64,000 bases of DNA from Embleya sp040605455 (GCF_040605455.1 NZ_JBEXCV010000031.1:1-64000), one strand, 5' to 3'; positions 35,517 through 45,222 are shown, numbered from the stretch's first letter. The notes: generated by a model from the letters alone, not told the origin. Numbers and translations: made by a program.

Positions 35517-35931
35517 TTCGGTCCGGCGGAAGTGGCTCCGGACCGGCCCGGATTCCCTGGGCGATCCGGTGACCGACTTCCCTGTGGAACCGCCGTACCC
35601 GCCGCGACTCCAGTGCCGCGACCACCCGCAGCCACAGATCCTCCTACACAGCAGGCCCATACCCGACGTCACCATTCAGCGTGCTGCCGCAGGTCGACCG
35701 GGCCCTGGCCGAGGCCGCCGGTCGCATCGTCCCGCGTGCCGCGAAGGTGGTCGAGTCCGCCGAAGACCAAGTCGCCGCGCCGACCGATGAAGCCCTGCCG
35801 CTCCTGTGTGACCTGACACTGGGACGTCCGCTCACGCAAGCGGCCCCGGACCAGAGGTCCAGGGCCGTAAAGAAGACCGCAGTGCGCGGTATTCGTGCTG
35901 GTCAGAAGCCTAAAGCCGGCCCTGACGCGAG
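35517..35931. other. Gene-free tail of the 2.4-kb unit
   Basis: There is no convincing gene. A stem-loop at 35841-35867 (CGGCCCCGGACC paired with GGTCCAGGGCCG, one mismatch, loop AGA) may terminate transcription. The remaining short frames lack recognisable motifs and are probably remnants of a removed gene. Confidence 0.4.
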
Positions 35932-36211
35932 TGGGCCGTCAGGGGATCGAACCCTGAACCCGCGGATTAAAAGCTAGACAGCGGTGGTGGTAAGGGGTGT
36001 TGGGGCGGGTAGCGGTGTGCAGTTCTGTCCGGATCTGCACACCACCGCGTCCCGCTGATACCGTCCCGTGATGCGATGCGTGAGCACCTCCGCTCACGCA
36101 TCGCTCACGCATTCAGAGGCCCCGGGAGGTGTCGGTGCCTGGTCGTAGGCTCGTCGTCCGACGGTGGTGGATTGCATGAGTCGGCGTCCTGGCGCTGCCG
36201 GACATTCGGCC
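35932..36211 (-). other. Attachment-site copy 2 (tRNA-Lys 3' half plus arm sites)
   Basis: The minus strand gives tRNA-Lys(UUU) from the anticodon loop CTTTTAA (35967-35973) through the T-arm to the acceptor ACGGCCC and discriminator A (35932), but no 5' half. The same arm as copy 1 follows: hairpin GTGTGCAG...CTGCACAC and GCTCACGCAT-type sites at 36076-36085 (inverted), 36092-36101 and 36103-36112. This copy retains the tRNA 3' end, so it is the more faithful att site. About 200 further bases to the next gene hold nothing recognisable. Confidence 0.8.
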
Positions 36212-36416
36212 ATTTTTCCAATGCTGAGCTGGCGTGCGATTCGCGAGATTGACCGCGCGTCGCGCATCTGTCCAGCCAGGATGTGGACTTCGACTTCGTG
36301 CTGGCCTGGCGATATGTGGCGCCCTTCAGAAGAAGCCCGGCTGACGGTTCGTCATCAGCAGCGCGCAGGAGTAGAGCCAGCAAGGCGCATCTCGGTTAGC
36401 CAAGCGCCCTTCGACT

Positions 36417-37709
36417 TCAGTCGGCGTCGACCGGGAGAAGCGCGAAGAACTCCTCAGCCGGAATCGGGTACTTAGTCTTCATCACGTCAGCATAGGCGCG
36501 CAGCGCCCGACTGATCTGGGCCTTAGAGCGAGGTGCGACGTGGACCTGCAGGAGGTCATACAGAAGCTGGGTGTTGCCACTGGCCATCTTGCCCTTGGCC
36601 TTGGCACCTTCCGGGGTCTCGATCCACATGGAGGAGAACGGGGCCGAGGTCATCTTCCAGTCAAGCGCCGACAGCCGCTTCATGATCTCCGGCCACTCCA
36701 AGGCTCCCTGCTCCAGGATGTGCCGAACCACCTTCGCCACCTGGTTCTGGATGGCAGGGCGCATGAACGGGTGACCGGCGCCGTCGCGGCCCTTGGGCGC
36801 CCGCACGTCCTTCGGTGACACTGAGGCGAGGTAGCGCTGACGCAAGTTGCCACACGCGTCAAGGAGTTCCCGGAGGCGTACGGCGACGATCTCGAAGCTC
36901 TGGTCGAGAAGTTCGTCGGTCGCTCGTTGCTTGGACTGTTCGGTAGTGCAGGGGAGGTCGTAGCCGATCTCCTTGACGATGTCGTAGACAACGGCAATGG
37001 TGCTCCAGGCCGGGCTCGACGCGGAGACCGACCGTTGAGCCAAAACGAGTTCGCCGTCCTGGCCCACCTTGCTGAACACGAGGACAACTTTGTCCCGCTT
37101 CAGGAACTCGTCATCGTCGAGCAGACGCCGAGTGAGGATGGCGAAGCTGTCGTCCTCATCGAGGGCGATGTTCTCCTGCAGGTTGGTGCTCTTGGCGTTC
37201 CGGTTGATGTTGGTGAAGAGCCGCCGGGTGCGGCGCCGGCCTTCATCAGTGTCGAAGTGTGGTACCACGATGACGTTGATGTCCTCGTTTCCCAGCTCCG
37301 GGTTCTGCTTGATCGCGTCTTTGATGGCCTTGAGCCGGTGCTGGCCGTCGAGGGCGAAGAACTGCTGGGTGCCGTCGAACGTGAGGACGCCAAAGTTGCG
37401 GTCCAGCCCTTGGAGGACGGCCTGATTTTCGGCATCCATCGTCACCGAGAGGTAGTTGGGGTCCCCACCCCACACCGCGATGATGAGAGCACCCAGGAAG
37501 CGGTTCTCGTTGGTGAGCAGGTACTCGGTGATGTACTGCGTCCGCGTGCCGACGCCGCGCTGGATCATGGTACCGAGGTCGCGGTTTCCGCCGAGTTCAT
37601 GCGCGAAGTTAATCTCTCGGGCTACCTGGGCGTAGCTCATCAGGCAGGAGTAGTAGGTCCAGTTGCCGACCTTCGCTTCGAAGGCGGGAACGAACGTCTT
37701 GGACGGCAT
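36417..37709 (-). CDS. DGQHR-domain protein (DndB-like)
   Basis: The 430-residue protein contains the family-defining DGQHR motif at 121-125 (FFALDGQHRLKAIKD), preceded by LDRNFGVLTFDGTQ and followed by TRRLFTNINRNAKSTN. DndB of phosphorothioation systems carries this domain and represses the dnd operon and modification level. Here it neighbours an Ssp-type, not Dnd-type, operon. It may regulate that operon or sense the modified DNA; both are inference. It starts 37 bases after the GIY-YIG gene and forms a unit with it, separated from sspD by a terminator. Confidence 0.85.
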   Translation of the reverse strand: MPSKTFVPAFEAKVGNWTYYSCLMSYAQVAREINFAHELGGNRDLGTMIQRGVGTRTQYITEYLLTNENRFLGALIIAVWGGDPNYLSVTMDAENQAVLQGLDRNFGVLTFDGTQQFFALDGQHRLKAIKDAIKQNPELGNEDINVIVVPHFDTDEGRRRTRRLFTNINRNAKSTNLQENIALDEDDSFAILTRRLLDDDEFLKRDKVVLVFSKVGQDGELVLAQRSVSASSPAWSTIAVVYDIVKEIGYDLPCTTEQSKQRATDELLDQSFEIVAVRLRELLDACGNLRQRYLASVSPKDVRAPKGRDGAGHPFMRPAIQNQVAKVVRHILEQGALEWPEIMKRLSALDWKMTSAPFSSMWIETPEGAKAKGKMASGNTQLLYDLLQVHVAPRSKAQISRALRAYADVMKTKYPIPAEEFFALLPVDAD

Positions 37710-37746
37710 GGAGGTACCTCGATGTCAGGGGGCGAGCGAGCGCGGC

Positions 37747-38349
37747 CTAGGAGCGGAGCGCTGGTCTGGGGATGGTGCTGAGCCGACCGCGCAGAGTGGG
37801 ACCGCCCCGGGTGTTGATCGGTGGGTTGTAGAGGTGGATCAGGCGGCTTTCCAGGTTCCTGATCATCGACCTGTCGTCGACTGTCGCGAACCAGTACTCC
37901 AGGGGGCGCAGGGCAAGGTAGTAAGTAAGCCGGTCGTCCCGATTGGTCGGGGGTTCTCGGGTCCAGAGGTCCTCGGGGTTCCCCCGCAGGTGCTTCTTGT
38001 AGTTTCGGTACCGATTTCTGAGCGTGTTGCCCAGTTCCCCCGCTCCACCCGCGTGCCCGATGTAGAGGACCTGGTGGAAGCTGCCCTCGGTCCGGTCTGC
38101 CATGGCCAGCTTGATCGCGGGGCGCCAGACGAACATGTAGACGCCTGGCTCGTCGGGAATCGCTATGGCGATGCTCTCGGTTGCGACGAGCCGTTCCCAC
38201 GGGGATGCGAGTCGCTTCAGGTCGTCCTGGAGGACTTGGAGGCCCGACACGTCCATCATCGGTGTGATGCCGAACTGGAGCTCCAGAGCGGGACTGGCGT
38301 CCAGGCGGTGGCGGATGACTGCGCGCGCGACCGTGTCTGGTGTCGCCAT
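37747..38349 (-). CDS. GIY-YIG nuclease-domain protein
   Basis: The 200-residue protein has the GIY-YIG catalytic set: GVY at 69-71, YIG at 96-98 (VLYIGHAGG), Arg113 in RNRYRNYKKHL, Glu167 in NLESRLIHLY and Asn175 in YNPPIN. The order and spacing match a working endonuclease core. The first 60 residues are a family-specific helical head. GIY-YIG enzymes cut or nick DNA. Coupling to a DGQHR protein beside a phosphorothioation locus makes it a candidate modification-dependent or modification-blocked nuclease. Confidence 0.8.
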   Translation of the reverse strand: MATPDTVARAVIRHRLDASPALELQFGITPMMDVSGLQVLQDDLKRLASPWERLVATESIAIAIPDEPGVYMFVWRPAIKLAMADRTEGSFHQVLYIGHAGGAGELGNTLRNRYRNYKKHLRGNPEDLWTREPPTNRDDRLTYYLALRPLEYWFATVDDRSMIRNLESRLIHLYNPPINTRGGPTLRGRLSTIPRPALRS

Positions 38350-38435
38350 TCCTCATGTGCTCCGACTGGGTGACGGCGTGTGATGAGCGCACACATCCTT
38401 ACACGCCGTACCGACAGTCGGTGAGCGAGACAGAA

Positions 38436-38476
38436 AAGAGTCCGTTTGATGACTGTTTGCCATCAAACGGACTCTT
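38436..38476 (-). terminator. Terminator of the ssp operon
   Basis: A perfect 16-base stem (AAGAGTCCGTTTGATG and complement) with a nine-base loop lies 17 bases after the sspD stop, followed on the minus strand by TTTTC. It separates the sspABCD transcript from the GIY-YIG/DGQHR pair downstream. Confidence 0.9.
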
Positions 38477-38493
38477 GACTGAAATCGAGGGAT

Positions 38494-39336
38494 TCAGAGA
38501 TGGCAGACGGAGCAGCCCGCCTCGTCGTCATCGGCGTCGAGTGCGTCCGAGAGGACCTCCAGCAGTGGCCGGTTGGGCTTGATCCGCTTGGCGGCTCGGG
38601 CGAGGTTCGCCTCGTGCTTGGCCTGAATTTCCTCTCGCCGCTCTATGAGCTGGTGCAGGGACTCGCCCTGAGACCACGTGTAGTCGCGGCCCTGCATCGC
38701 GGTGTCCTGGTGGCGGACCTTCTCTTCGTACGCAACAGCCTTGTCGAAGAGCTCGGGGTGGCGATCCTTGAGGCCGACCCACTCGTGCTTGCGCTGGAAG
38801 AAGCAGAAGTAGCAGCCAGACCGGGTGCGCCATTCGTAGTAGCCGGGCAGGCCGGTGCCGGCCTCGTCGAGGATGCGGCCGACGCCCTCCCGGTCGATGC
38901 CATCCTCACGGAAGGGGAAGACCGCGGTGATGTTGGGTTTGGTGCTCACATAGCCGAGCCGGTTCTCGTCCGCTCGGATTGCGACGTACGAGATCACCTC
39001 GTCCTCGCCGACCCATTCTTCCAGAGGCTTGATCTTCAGGTTCTTCGTACACCAGCGCATTTGGGGGCTCGGTAGAGTGCCCTGGTAGACCTCGAGCCAG
39101 TGGTCGAAGTCCCGGTCGGTGTTCAACCGCGTGATCGGCTTGCCGACCGCGGCCTCGAGCTTGTTGAGGTACTCGTACGTCTCGGGCAGTTCAGCGCCGG
39201 TGTCGCAGAAGAAGTACTCCATCTCCGGCACGCGGTCACGCATGTAGATGGCAAGTGCGGAGGAGTCCTTTCCCCCGGACAATCCCAGGACGTGCCGGAC
39301 CTTCTTCGCCGGGGTGGTTGCGTCACTCACGATCAC
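38494..39336 (-). CDS. sspD: DNA phosphorothioation sulfurtransferase, SspD/DndC type
   Basis: The 280-residue PAPS-reductase-like enzyme has the PP-loop SGGKDSSAL at 20-28, WCTKNLKIKPLEEW, and Fe-S-type cysteines in RSGCYFCFFQRKHEW. It ends in GCSVCHL. DndC/SspD adenylates the DNA backbone phosphate and inserts sulfur delivered by the cysteine desulfurase. Its length is far shorter than DndC proteins (about 500) and suits SspD. The start overlaps the ATPase gene stop by four bases. Last gene of the operon before a strong terminator. Confidence 0.88.
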   Translation of the reverse strand: MIVSDATTPAKKVRHVLGLSGGKDSSALAIYMRDRVPEMEYFFCDTGAELPETYEYLNKLEAAVGKPITRLNTDRDFDHWLEVYQGTLPSPQMRWCTKNLKIKPLEEWVGEDEVISYVAIRADENRLGYVSTKPNITAVFPFREDGIDREGVGRILDEAGTGLPGYYEWRTRSGCYFCFFQRKHEWVGLKDRHPELFDKAVAYEEKVRHQDTAMQGRDYTWSQGESLHQLIERREEIQAKHEANLARAAKRIKPNRPLLEVLSDALDADDDEAGCSVCHL

Positions 39337-42300
39337 TCCGTCCTCTCGAGTGCAGTAGTGGCAACAGGCTCGGACACACGCTGGGCGAGCGCCGCGAGCA
39401 GAATGCGCGCACCGTCGGGGCCGAGCGCCTTCTTAGCCTGTGCCAAGACACTGACAACGAGGCTCTCCGCCTCCTGCCGGGACTGCTCGGGCAGGTAGAT
39501 CAGCGTGCGCTGCTCGCCACCATCCTTGTCGGTCAGGGTGAGCAGCCGGGCTTCGAGATCTTCCTCAGCGCCGCCGACCGCCTCGCCCGTCTTGTACAGG
39601 TGACTGACACGGTCGAGCGCGGCGGCCATTTCCCGGACACGACGGGCGAAGAGCGTGACGTCGTTGTCGGACCAGTCGCCCAGGGCAGAGTGCGACAGCC
39701 GCACGATCACGGGGTCGAGCCAGTCGGAGTCCGACAAGCCCTCGTTCAGTGCTATGGCGACGAACCCGCGAAGCTCGAGGCTGAGCGAGATACCGGCAAA
39801 GCCTTGGAGACGGCGTGCGAGTGCCTGTCGCAGTTCGGGCAGAGCCGAGGGCAGGCGGAACTCGCGGCTGATGGTCTCGACGACCTCGACGCGAAGCGCG
39901 CGGTCGGCGCCGGCGATTTCCTCGGCTGCGGCAGTCAGGCGCTCGACGTAGCCCTTGTTGCCGCTGGTGCTTTTGCGAGCCTCGGGGCTGATCGGGTCCA
40001 GGCATAGGGCTTGTGGGAGAGCGTGGAAGAGCAGGTCGTCCGGGTCTTGCGCGGTGAACAGCGCGGAGCGGATCGCAATGGCGTCCTTGCTGATGCGCTG
40101 TGTGCGGCGCGCGTATGGCGTGAGCACCATGACCCGCTCGAGCAGAGCACGGGTAACCGAGAGAATGGCCGGGTTGCGCAGCGCCTGGGAGCGGGGCGGT
40201 TCGACGTTCAGTGCCAGCGAGAGCTTCTTGACAACGCTCTCCCGCAGGCCGTCACCGAGTGGCGTGGCCTTCACGGAGAACCGGCCCGGCGCCTTGATCA
40301 TCCGCTCCACCACGTCGGTGGTCAGGCGCGGTAGGTAGGAGCCCTCCTCGAACAGGGCCACGTCCTGGCTGCGCAGGATAAGTGCGGTCACCACCAACAG
40401 AGGCACCACGCCGGCCTTGACGCCGTATGGCGGCACCATGACGGCGCGGAAGATCTCGTCAAGATTGGTGCGCTTGTGGGCGTCCGAGAGTGCCATTTCA
40501 AGGGCATCCCAGACGGGCAGCACGTGCGGGTGGGCGGGGCCTGGCCGCGAGAAGCCGTAGGGCAGCAGCGTGGTCGAGGAGTCGTCCGCGGTGCCGCTGT
40601 TCTCCCGGTGCAGGCCCATGAACTCCAGAGCCCCGCTGTACATGGCGCGCTCGGCCGGGTACTTGTCGATGCCCAGGTGACGTTCGCCGGACTTGGTCAG
40701 CATGGCGGTCAGCAGTTTCCCGCGTGCTTTCGCCCCCTGGCTGGTCAGCTCATGGCGACCGAGCATCTCGTTGCGAATGTGCGGGGTTGCAGGGAACACC
40801 CGGTCACAAGCGATGGACGCAAGTCCGCTGAGGCTACGGCTTTCGATGACCTCGCCCTCGCCAGACTCCGCAGTGATGCCCGAGCGCCACAGGCGCCAGG
40901 TGGCTCGCTGGGTAAGAGGGAAGAATGCTGCGCTGAGCAGTTCGAGCAGCTCGCGCTTGGCAGCCGATGTCCGCTCGGAGATCTCGCGACTAGCCACCGG
41001 GTCCAGGGTTTTGTCGCGCTGCAGTTCCTCCAGCGCCACGAGGTGGAAGGCAGCACGCAGGACTAGGTCTGGCTCATCGGTCGTCCCGAGCACTACGGGC
41101 AGCGAAGATTCGACGAAAGGCCGATCCTCCATGGTTCCGAGGTGGAAGACGAGAAGGCCGTCGGCGTGGTCGTTGAGTTCGTCGGGTCCCTCGATGAGCT
41201 GCGTCTGGGCACCGGAGATTCGGACGAAAAGGGCGCGAAGCATGCCTGTGATCTGGCTGTGCCGGCCAGCCGCGACAGCCAGCGGGAGGTAGTCACCGAG
41301 CCTTTGGAGGACTGCTGCCTCGTCGAGGTGGCTGAGTGCCTCCTTGAGGCGCCCGTCGATGTCGAAGTTGCTTCCGCGCCACACGCGGTACTCGCCGTTG
41401 AATGTGCGGAGTACCAGGAGGCCACGGTCCACCAGGCCGTTGAGCTGCTTCTCCAGGGCGGCGAACGCCTTGGGACTGGGTGCGTCGGCCGGGTCGTGCA
41501 GCGCGAAGTAGATCATTGCCGCGGTCGCCCGCAGCGCACCGTCGGAGTCGATCAGGTTCAGCATGCCGATCGTGCGCAGAAGGCGCTGCTCGGCAGTGGA
41601 CAGGCCATTGGCTTCGGTGACCCGGGATTCGATCTCGATCCAGCGGCTGGCGTTGCTTGATGCCAGCAACGAGGTTCGGCCGGAGTCGAGGAAGAAGTCG
41701 TACAGCTGGGGCAGCTGGACGGTGCTCGCCCGGCGCGGCTTGTCAGTCGAGAACGAGGCGAGTGAGCGGCGGATCGTGTGGGGCTCGTCGTTGTTGAGGA
41801 ACCCGGACAGGCTGCGGTCGTGCTGACCGATCTGCGCCGCGAGGAAGGGCGCCGCGACCGCGGTCAACGGATGCAGGGGATAGAGGTCGGCGAAGTCCTG
41901 CACCGCGAGGTCCACGACATCGTTGAGGCCGTGATCACGCCAGGCCTTCTCGGCTGCCTCGGCGTGCGCCCAGATGAGCTTGCGGCCGGGCTCCGCAACA
42001 GCGGACTGATCGAGTCGGCGGCGCATCAGCTGGACCGAGTCGCCCAGGTGGGGGGCAAAGGTGATGTCTTCGAATCGGCCCTGGATCTTGGCCCATTCGC
42101 GGGTCTGCAGCTCGCTGGAGTGGGCAGCGTAGTCCATGAACGACAAGTGCTGCAGTGTCATCATGAACAACGGCAGGCCACGGCTGCCAGCGCTCTTCTC
42201 CGCGAGATCCTGCAGGAGGAACAGGTCGTCCTTCGCGCTGGAGAACTCGCTGTGCCCGGCAAGGTGCTCCAGGGTCTTGCCGAACTCATCGATGATCAGC

Positions 42301-42899
42301 AGGAGAGGCTGCTGCGCGCACAGGGCGGTGACGGCAGCGACGATGTCCTCGGGCTTGGCGGTGGCAGGATCATCGCACCGCGCCAGCGCGGTGGCGACAG
42401 CCTTGGGTGTCCTGGACGGCCAGCGCCGCTTGGCGGCGGTCTGCAGGGCACGGGACAGGGTGGTAACGAGAGGCTCGCGCCGGGCGGTCGCGACAGCGCC
42501 AAGGAAACCTTCCGGCGCTAGTTGGTCACGAGATGTGGCCAGGCGCCGCGCCAGGCCGGGGCTGACGGTGGCCAGCACAGCGTGTGCCTCGGCGCGCCGG
42601 CTCTCGTCGCACCCGAGAGTCGCGTCGATGAGATTGGCTAGGGTGGACTTGCCCGAGCCATAAGGTCCAGTGAACGACCACGACCTGGGACGGCGCAGGT
42701 CGCCGAGGGCGTTGGCAACCCGATCGAACACGTCGACTGCCCGAGCACCGATATACGGGGAGTGCAGTTCGTCCAAGACATCGCGCTCCACATTGGTGGA
42801 GCGCATACGCGAACCGATCACCTGGACACCGGCCGGGAACTGCGGGCCACCGGAGGACATGCGGGCGGCGCTGGACCGCGTGGGGGTCTCGGTGGTCAC
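39333..42899 (-). CDS. sspC: Large P-loop ATPase, SspC type
   Basis: The 1188-residue protein has Walker A GPYGSGKS at 78-85 within a PRSWSFTGPYGSGKSTLA context and Walker B LLLIIDEFGKTLE near 200. The remainder is long, mostly helical and without other known motifs. Its place between a DUF4007 gene and a DndC-like gene, overlapping both by four bases, identifies it as the ATPase component (SspC) of a single-strand phosphorothioation complex. BREX BrxC/PglY proteins are a similar size and also start with a P-loop, but no BREX partners are present. Confidence 0.8.
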   Translation of the reverse strand: MTTETPTRSSAARMSSGGPQFPAGVQVIGSRMRSTNVERDVLDELHSPYIGARAVDVFDRVANALGDLRRPRSWSFTGPYGSGKSTLANLIDATLGCDESRRAEAHAVLATVSPGLARRLATSRDQLAPEGFLGAVATARREPLVTTLSRALQTAAKRRWPSRTPKAVATALARCDDPATAKPEDIVAAVTALCAQQPLLLIIDEFGKTLEHLAGHSEFSSAKDDLFLLQDLAEKSAGSRGLPLFMMTLQHLSFMDYAAHSSELQTREWAKIQGRFEDITFAPHLGDSVQLMRRRLDQSAVAEPGRKLIWAHAEAAEKAWRDHGLNDVVDLAVQDFADLYPLHPLTAVAAPFLAAQIGQHDRSLSGFLNNDEPHTIRRSLASFSTDKPRRASTVQLPQLYDFFLDSGRTSLLASSNASRWIEIESRVTEANGLSTAEQRLLRTIGMLNLIDSDGALRATAAMIYFALHDPADAPSPKAFAALEKQLNGLVDRGLLVLRTFNGEYRVWRGSNFDIDGRLKEALSHLDEAAVLQRLGDYLPLAVAAGRHSQITGMLRALFVRISGAQTQLIEGPDELNDHADGLLVFHLGTMEDRPFVESSLPVVLGTTDEPDLVLRAAFHLVALEELQRDKTLDPVASREISERTSAAKRELLELLSAAFFPLTQRATWRLWRSGITAESGEGEVIESRSLSGLASIACDRVFPATPHIRNEMLGRHELTSQGAKARGKLLTAMLTKSGERHLGIDKYPAERAMYSGALEFMGLHRENSGTADDSSTTLLPYGFSRPGPAHPHVLPVWDALEMALSDAHKRTNLDEIFRAVMVPPYGVKAGVVPLLVVTALILRSQDVALFEEGSYLPRLTTDVVERMIKAPGRFSVKATPLGDGLRESVVKKLSLALNVEPPRSQALRNPAILSVTRALLERVMVLTPYARRTQRISKDAIAIRSALFTAQDPDDLLFHALPQALCLDPISPEARKSTSGNKGYVERLTAAAEEIAGADRALRVEVVETISREFRLPSALPELRQALARRLQGFAGISLSLELRGFVAIALNEGLSDSDWLDPVIVRLSHSALGDWSDNDVTLFARRVREMAAALDRVSHLYKTGEAVGGAEEDLEARLLTLTDKDGGEQRTLIYLPEQSRQEAESLVVSVLAQAKKALGPDGARILLAALAQRVSEPVATTALERTE

Positions 42900-43999
42900 T
42901 GTGTCTCCTCGATCAGGGCGAGCTGCGGCTCAAAAACGTCCTGAAGCTTGAGTTCGCGCGCCTCAGCTTCGGCGAGCTTGGGATAGCTGCGGCCCCAGTC
43001 CTCGCGGGTCGGGAAGCCCGGCCTCTCCCGGACCTTGTCGTACTGGGCGTCCAAAACATCCCAAGCCAGATCGAACGGGTCGGAGGTGAACGCCAGACTG
43101 CGCTGACCGACCGCCTCCACCACCTGCAGGCCCGCAGTGGTGGCGGCCACCCGCTCCAGGGCTCCGGCAATGTCAGGTTCACGCACGCGGAAGGCCCGCC
43201 CGGGTGCGCCGTGCTCGTTGGCGAGCCGGGCGAGGGAAATAGACCCGGCACTGCGGGTGGTCTGAGCGGCGTAGTCGAGGCAGGCGTACGCCACCACGCG
43301 GTCAGGCAAGGAGATGCGCGAGCCGGTCGTGAACTCCCACTCGGCACGTCCGGAGGTCGGATGGTCCACCGCTTCCATCAGGCCGAGCTCACGGAAGGGG
43401 CAAGCCAGCAGGTCTTCAAGCGCGCCGGGCGCGCCGCCCTTGGCCCGCTTCGCTGGAACGTACATCTTGGTAATGCAGTCGACGTCCCTGATAACGGATG
43501 CTTCCGCAGGCGCTTCTGCGTACGACAAGTTCGCGTGTCGCGCGATCAGCTGGGTGAGGTCGGGCGCTGAGAACCGCGCGAACGGCGCGAGCTGGAAAGC
43601 GACATACCAGGACGGCGCCCAGCTCTTTGCCCCGGGCCGGGAGCACAACAGCCACCAATGCAGCAGCCATAGGCTGCCCTGCTCTTCTAGATAAGGATCG
43701 GCACCGTTCTCATCGAGGAGCCACCGTGCCTCCCACGTGGGGTAGGAGAACAATGCGCGGGCGTTGGCATCATCGCCTGGGAACTCGCGGGTCAGTTTGA
43801 AAGCCCGTGACCAATACCTCATGGCATTGGACATGTTCTTGCCGACCCCGAGAAGAACGGGTGCGTCATCCGCTAGGAACGTGTCCGGGCGGTCCTTCAC
43901 CTGCATGTATGCCTTATGGAGCCACCCGAATCGCGGCGCGAAGGTCTCGTGGCGCGCGAAGTTGAAGTGGGCGGCTTCCGCGAGCCGGCTGTCTGACAT
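42896..43999 (-). CDS. sspB: DUF4007 protein, SspB type
   Basis: This 367-residue protein begins MSDSRLAEAAHFNFARHETF, the start of the DUF4007 family (FNFHETF... followed by FAPRFGWLHKAY and GVGKNMSNAMRYW). SspB proteins are of this family and nick DNA as part of the SspBCD modification complex. Gly-Lys-Asn (GVGKNM) is conserved, though it is not a standard Walker A. It overlaps the ATPase gene by four bases, so modification subunits are made together. GGAGAAAG precedes the start. Confidence 0.85.
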   Translation of the reverse strand: MSDSRLAEAAHFNFARHETFAPRFGWLHKAYMQVKDRPDTFLADDAPVLLGVGKNMSNAMRYWSRAFKLTREFPGDDANARALFSYPTWEARWLLDENGADPYLEEQGSLWLLHWWLLCSRPGAKSWAPSWYVAFQLAPFARFSAPDLTQLIARHANLSYAEAPAEASVIRDVDCITKMYVPAKRAKGGAPGALEDLLACPFRELGLMEAVDHPTSGRAEWEFTTGSRISLPDRVVAYACLDYAAQTTRSAGSISLARLANEHGAPGRAFRVREPDIAGALERVAATTAGLQVVEAVGQRSLAFTSDPFDLAWDVLDAQYDKVRERPGFPTREDWGRSYPKLAEAEARELKLQDVFEPQLALIEETQ

Positions 44000-44052
44000 G
44001 CGAGGCTTTCTCCGTGTCCGTCAAAGCGTGGATGGTGTTAGTGCAGGCCTTG

Positions 44053-45222
44053 CTACATGGGGGCCGTCAGCGCTGCTCGCACCTGCCGGACGGCTCGTGC
44101 CGCCGACGCAGCAGCGCGCTCGATGTCGAGCGTGGTCGTGGCGTACCCGAGAGAGAAACGGAGTGTGGAGTCAGCCTCTTCCCGACTGCGTCCCATGGCG
44201 AGGAGCACGTGGCTCGGGCTAGGCGCGCCAGAGGAGCAAGCGCTCCCCTCTGACGCCGCCACGTCCGGCATCGCGGCGAGCACCGCATCCGCTGGCGCAC
44301 CGTGGAACGTAATGCTGGTGACTCCAGGCAGCCGCATGCTGAGCGCGCCGTTGATCCGGCAATCGCCGACCTGCCCAACGAGCGACTCCTCCAGTGCGTC
44401 ACGCAGCTGTTCGATTCGGGGAATCTCCGTGGCCAGAGCCCGCCGGGCGGCCTCGGCGGCGGCACCCGCGCCTGCGATGCCCGCCACGTTGTGTGTTCCG
44501 GCCCGCCAGCCTCGCTCCTGTCCGCCACCAAAGAGCAACGGGCGGTACGGCAAGGCGATACCGCGGCGTACGAACAGGGCGCCGACCCCCTGCGGGCCGC
44601 CGAACTTATGGGCGGACAGGGAGAGGAGGTCTACGTCCGTCTCCGCGAGGTCGATCGGGAGCCGGCCGATGAGTTGCGTGGCGTCCGTGTGGACGAGCGC
44701 TCCCGCGCGGTGGGAAGCCTCGACGATAGGTTCGAGTTCGGTGATTACCCCAGTCTCGTTGTTGGCTGCCATCAGCGACACGACTGCCACTTCACCGGTG
44801 GTCAGACTCGCGCGGAGGGCATCCAGGTCGACCAGGCCGTCCTCATCGACGCGCAACAGCATCAGGGATCCGGGGCTGCCAAAGGTGATGGCCTTGGCAG
44901 TCTCCAAAACCGCCGGATGCTCGACCGTGCTCGTGACCAGTCGACCACCGATCTCGAATGCTGCCCGCAGGGCCAGGTTGTTGGCTTCTGTGGCCCCGGA
45001 GGTGAAAACGATCTCGCCGTGGGAGCAGTTCAAGAGTTCAGCTACCTGCCGGCGCGCCAGATCGACGCGGTCGGCCGCGTCACGGCCGGAGCGATGGGTG
45101 CTAGAAGCGTTGCCGACGGCGCTCATGGCCTCGACCGCTGCCTTGAGGGCTTCTGGTCGTGCCGGCGCGGTGGCGTTGTAGTCGAGGTAGGCCGGATCCG
45201 AGCTAGGTGACTGAAACGTCAC
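44053..45222 (-). CDS. sspA: Cysteine desulfurase, SspA/DndA type
   Basis: The 389-residue PLP enzyme has early TSGATEANN, Lys206 in SAHKFGGPQG (Schiff base), an RAGTHN segment, and the sulfur-carrying Cys329 in GSACSSG. It takes sulfur from cysteine and passes it to the DndC-like partner. It is first in the four-gene minus-strand operon, 53 bases ahead of sspB. The GTG start lies in a divergent region shared with the effector operon. IscS-like housekeeping desulfurases look alike; the gene context sets the role. Confidence 0.92.
   Translation of the reverse strand: MTFQSPSSDPAYLDYNATAPARPEALKAAVEAMSAVGNASSTHRSGRDAADRVDLARRQVAELLNCSHGEIVFTSGATEANNLALRAAFEIGGRLVTSTVEHPAVLETAKAITFGSPGSLMLLRVDEDGLVDLDALRASLTTGEVAVVSLMAANNETGVITELEPIVEASHRAGALVHTDATQLIGRLPIDLAETDVDLLSLSAHKFGGPQGVGALFVRRGIALPYRPLLFGGGQERGWRAGTHNVAGIAGAGAAAEAARRALATEIPRIEQLRDALEESLVGQVGDCRINGALSMRLPGVTSITFHGAPADAVLAAMPDVAASEGSACSSGAPSPSHVLLAMGRSREEADSTLRFSLGYATTTLDIERAAASAARAVRQVRAALTAPM

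Noticed and set aside
36417..45222. BREX or full Dnd system
   Set aside because: No PglZ, PglX or BrxL, and no DndD or DndE; DUF4007 plus a short DndC-like protein fit Ssp instead.
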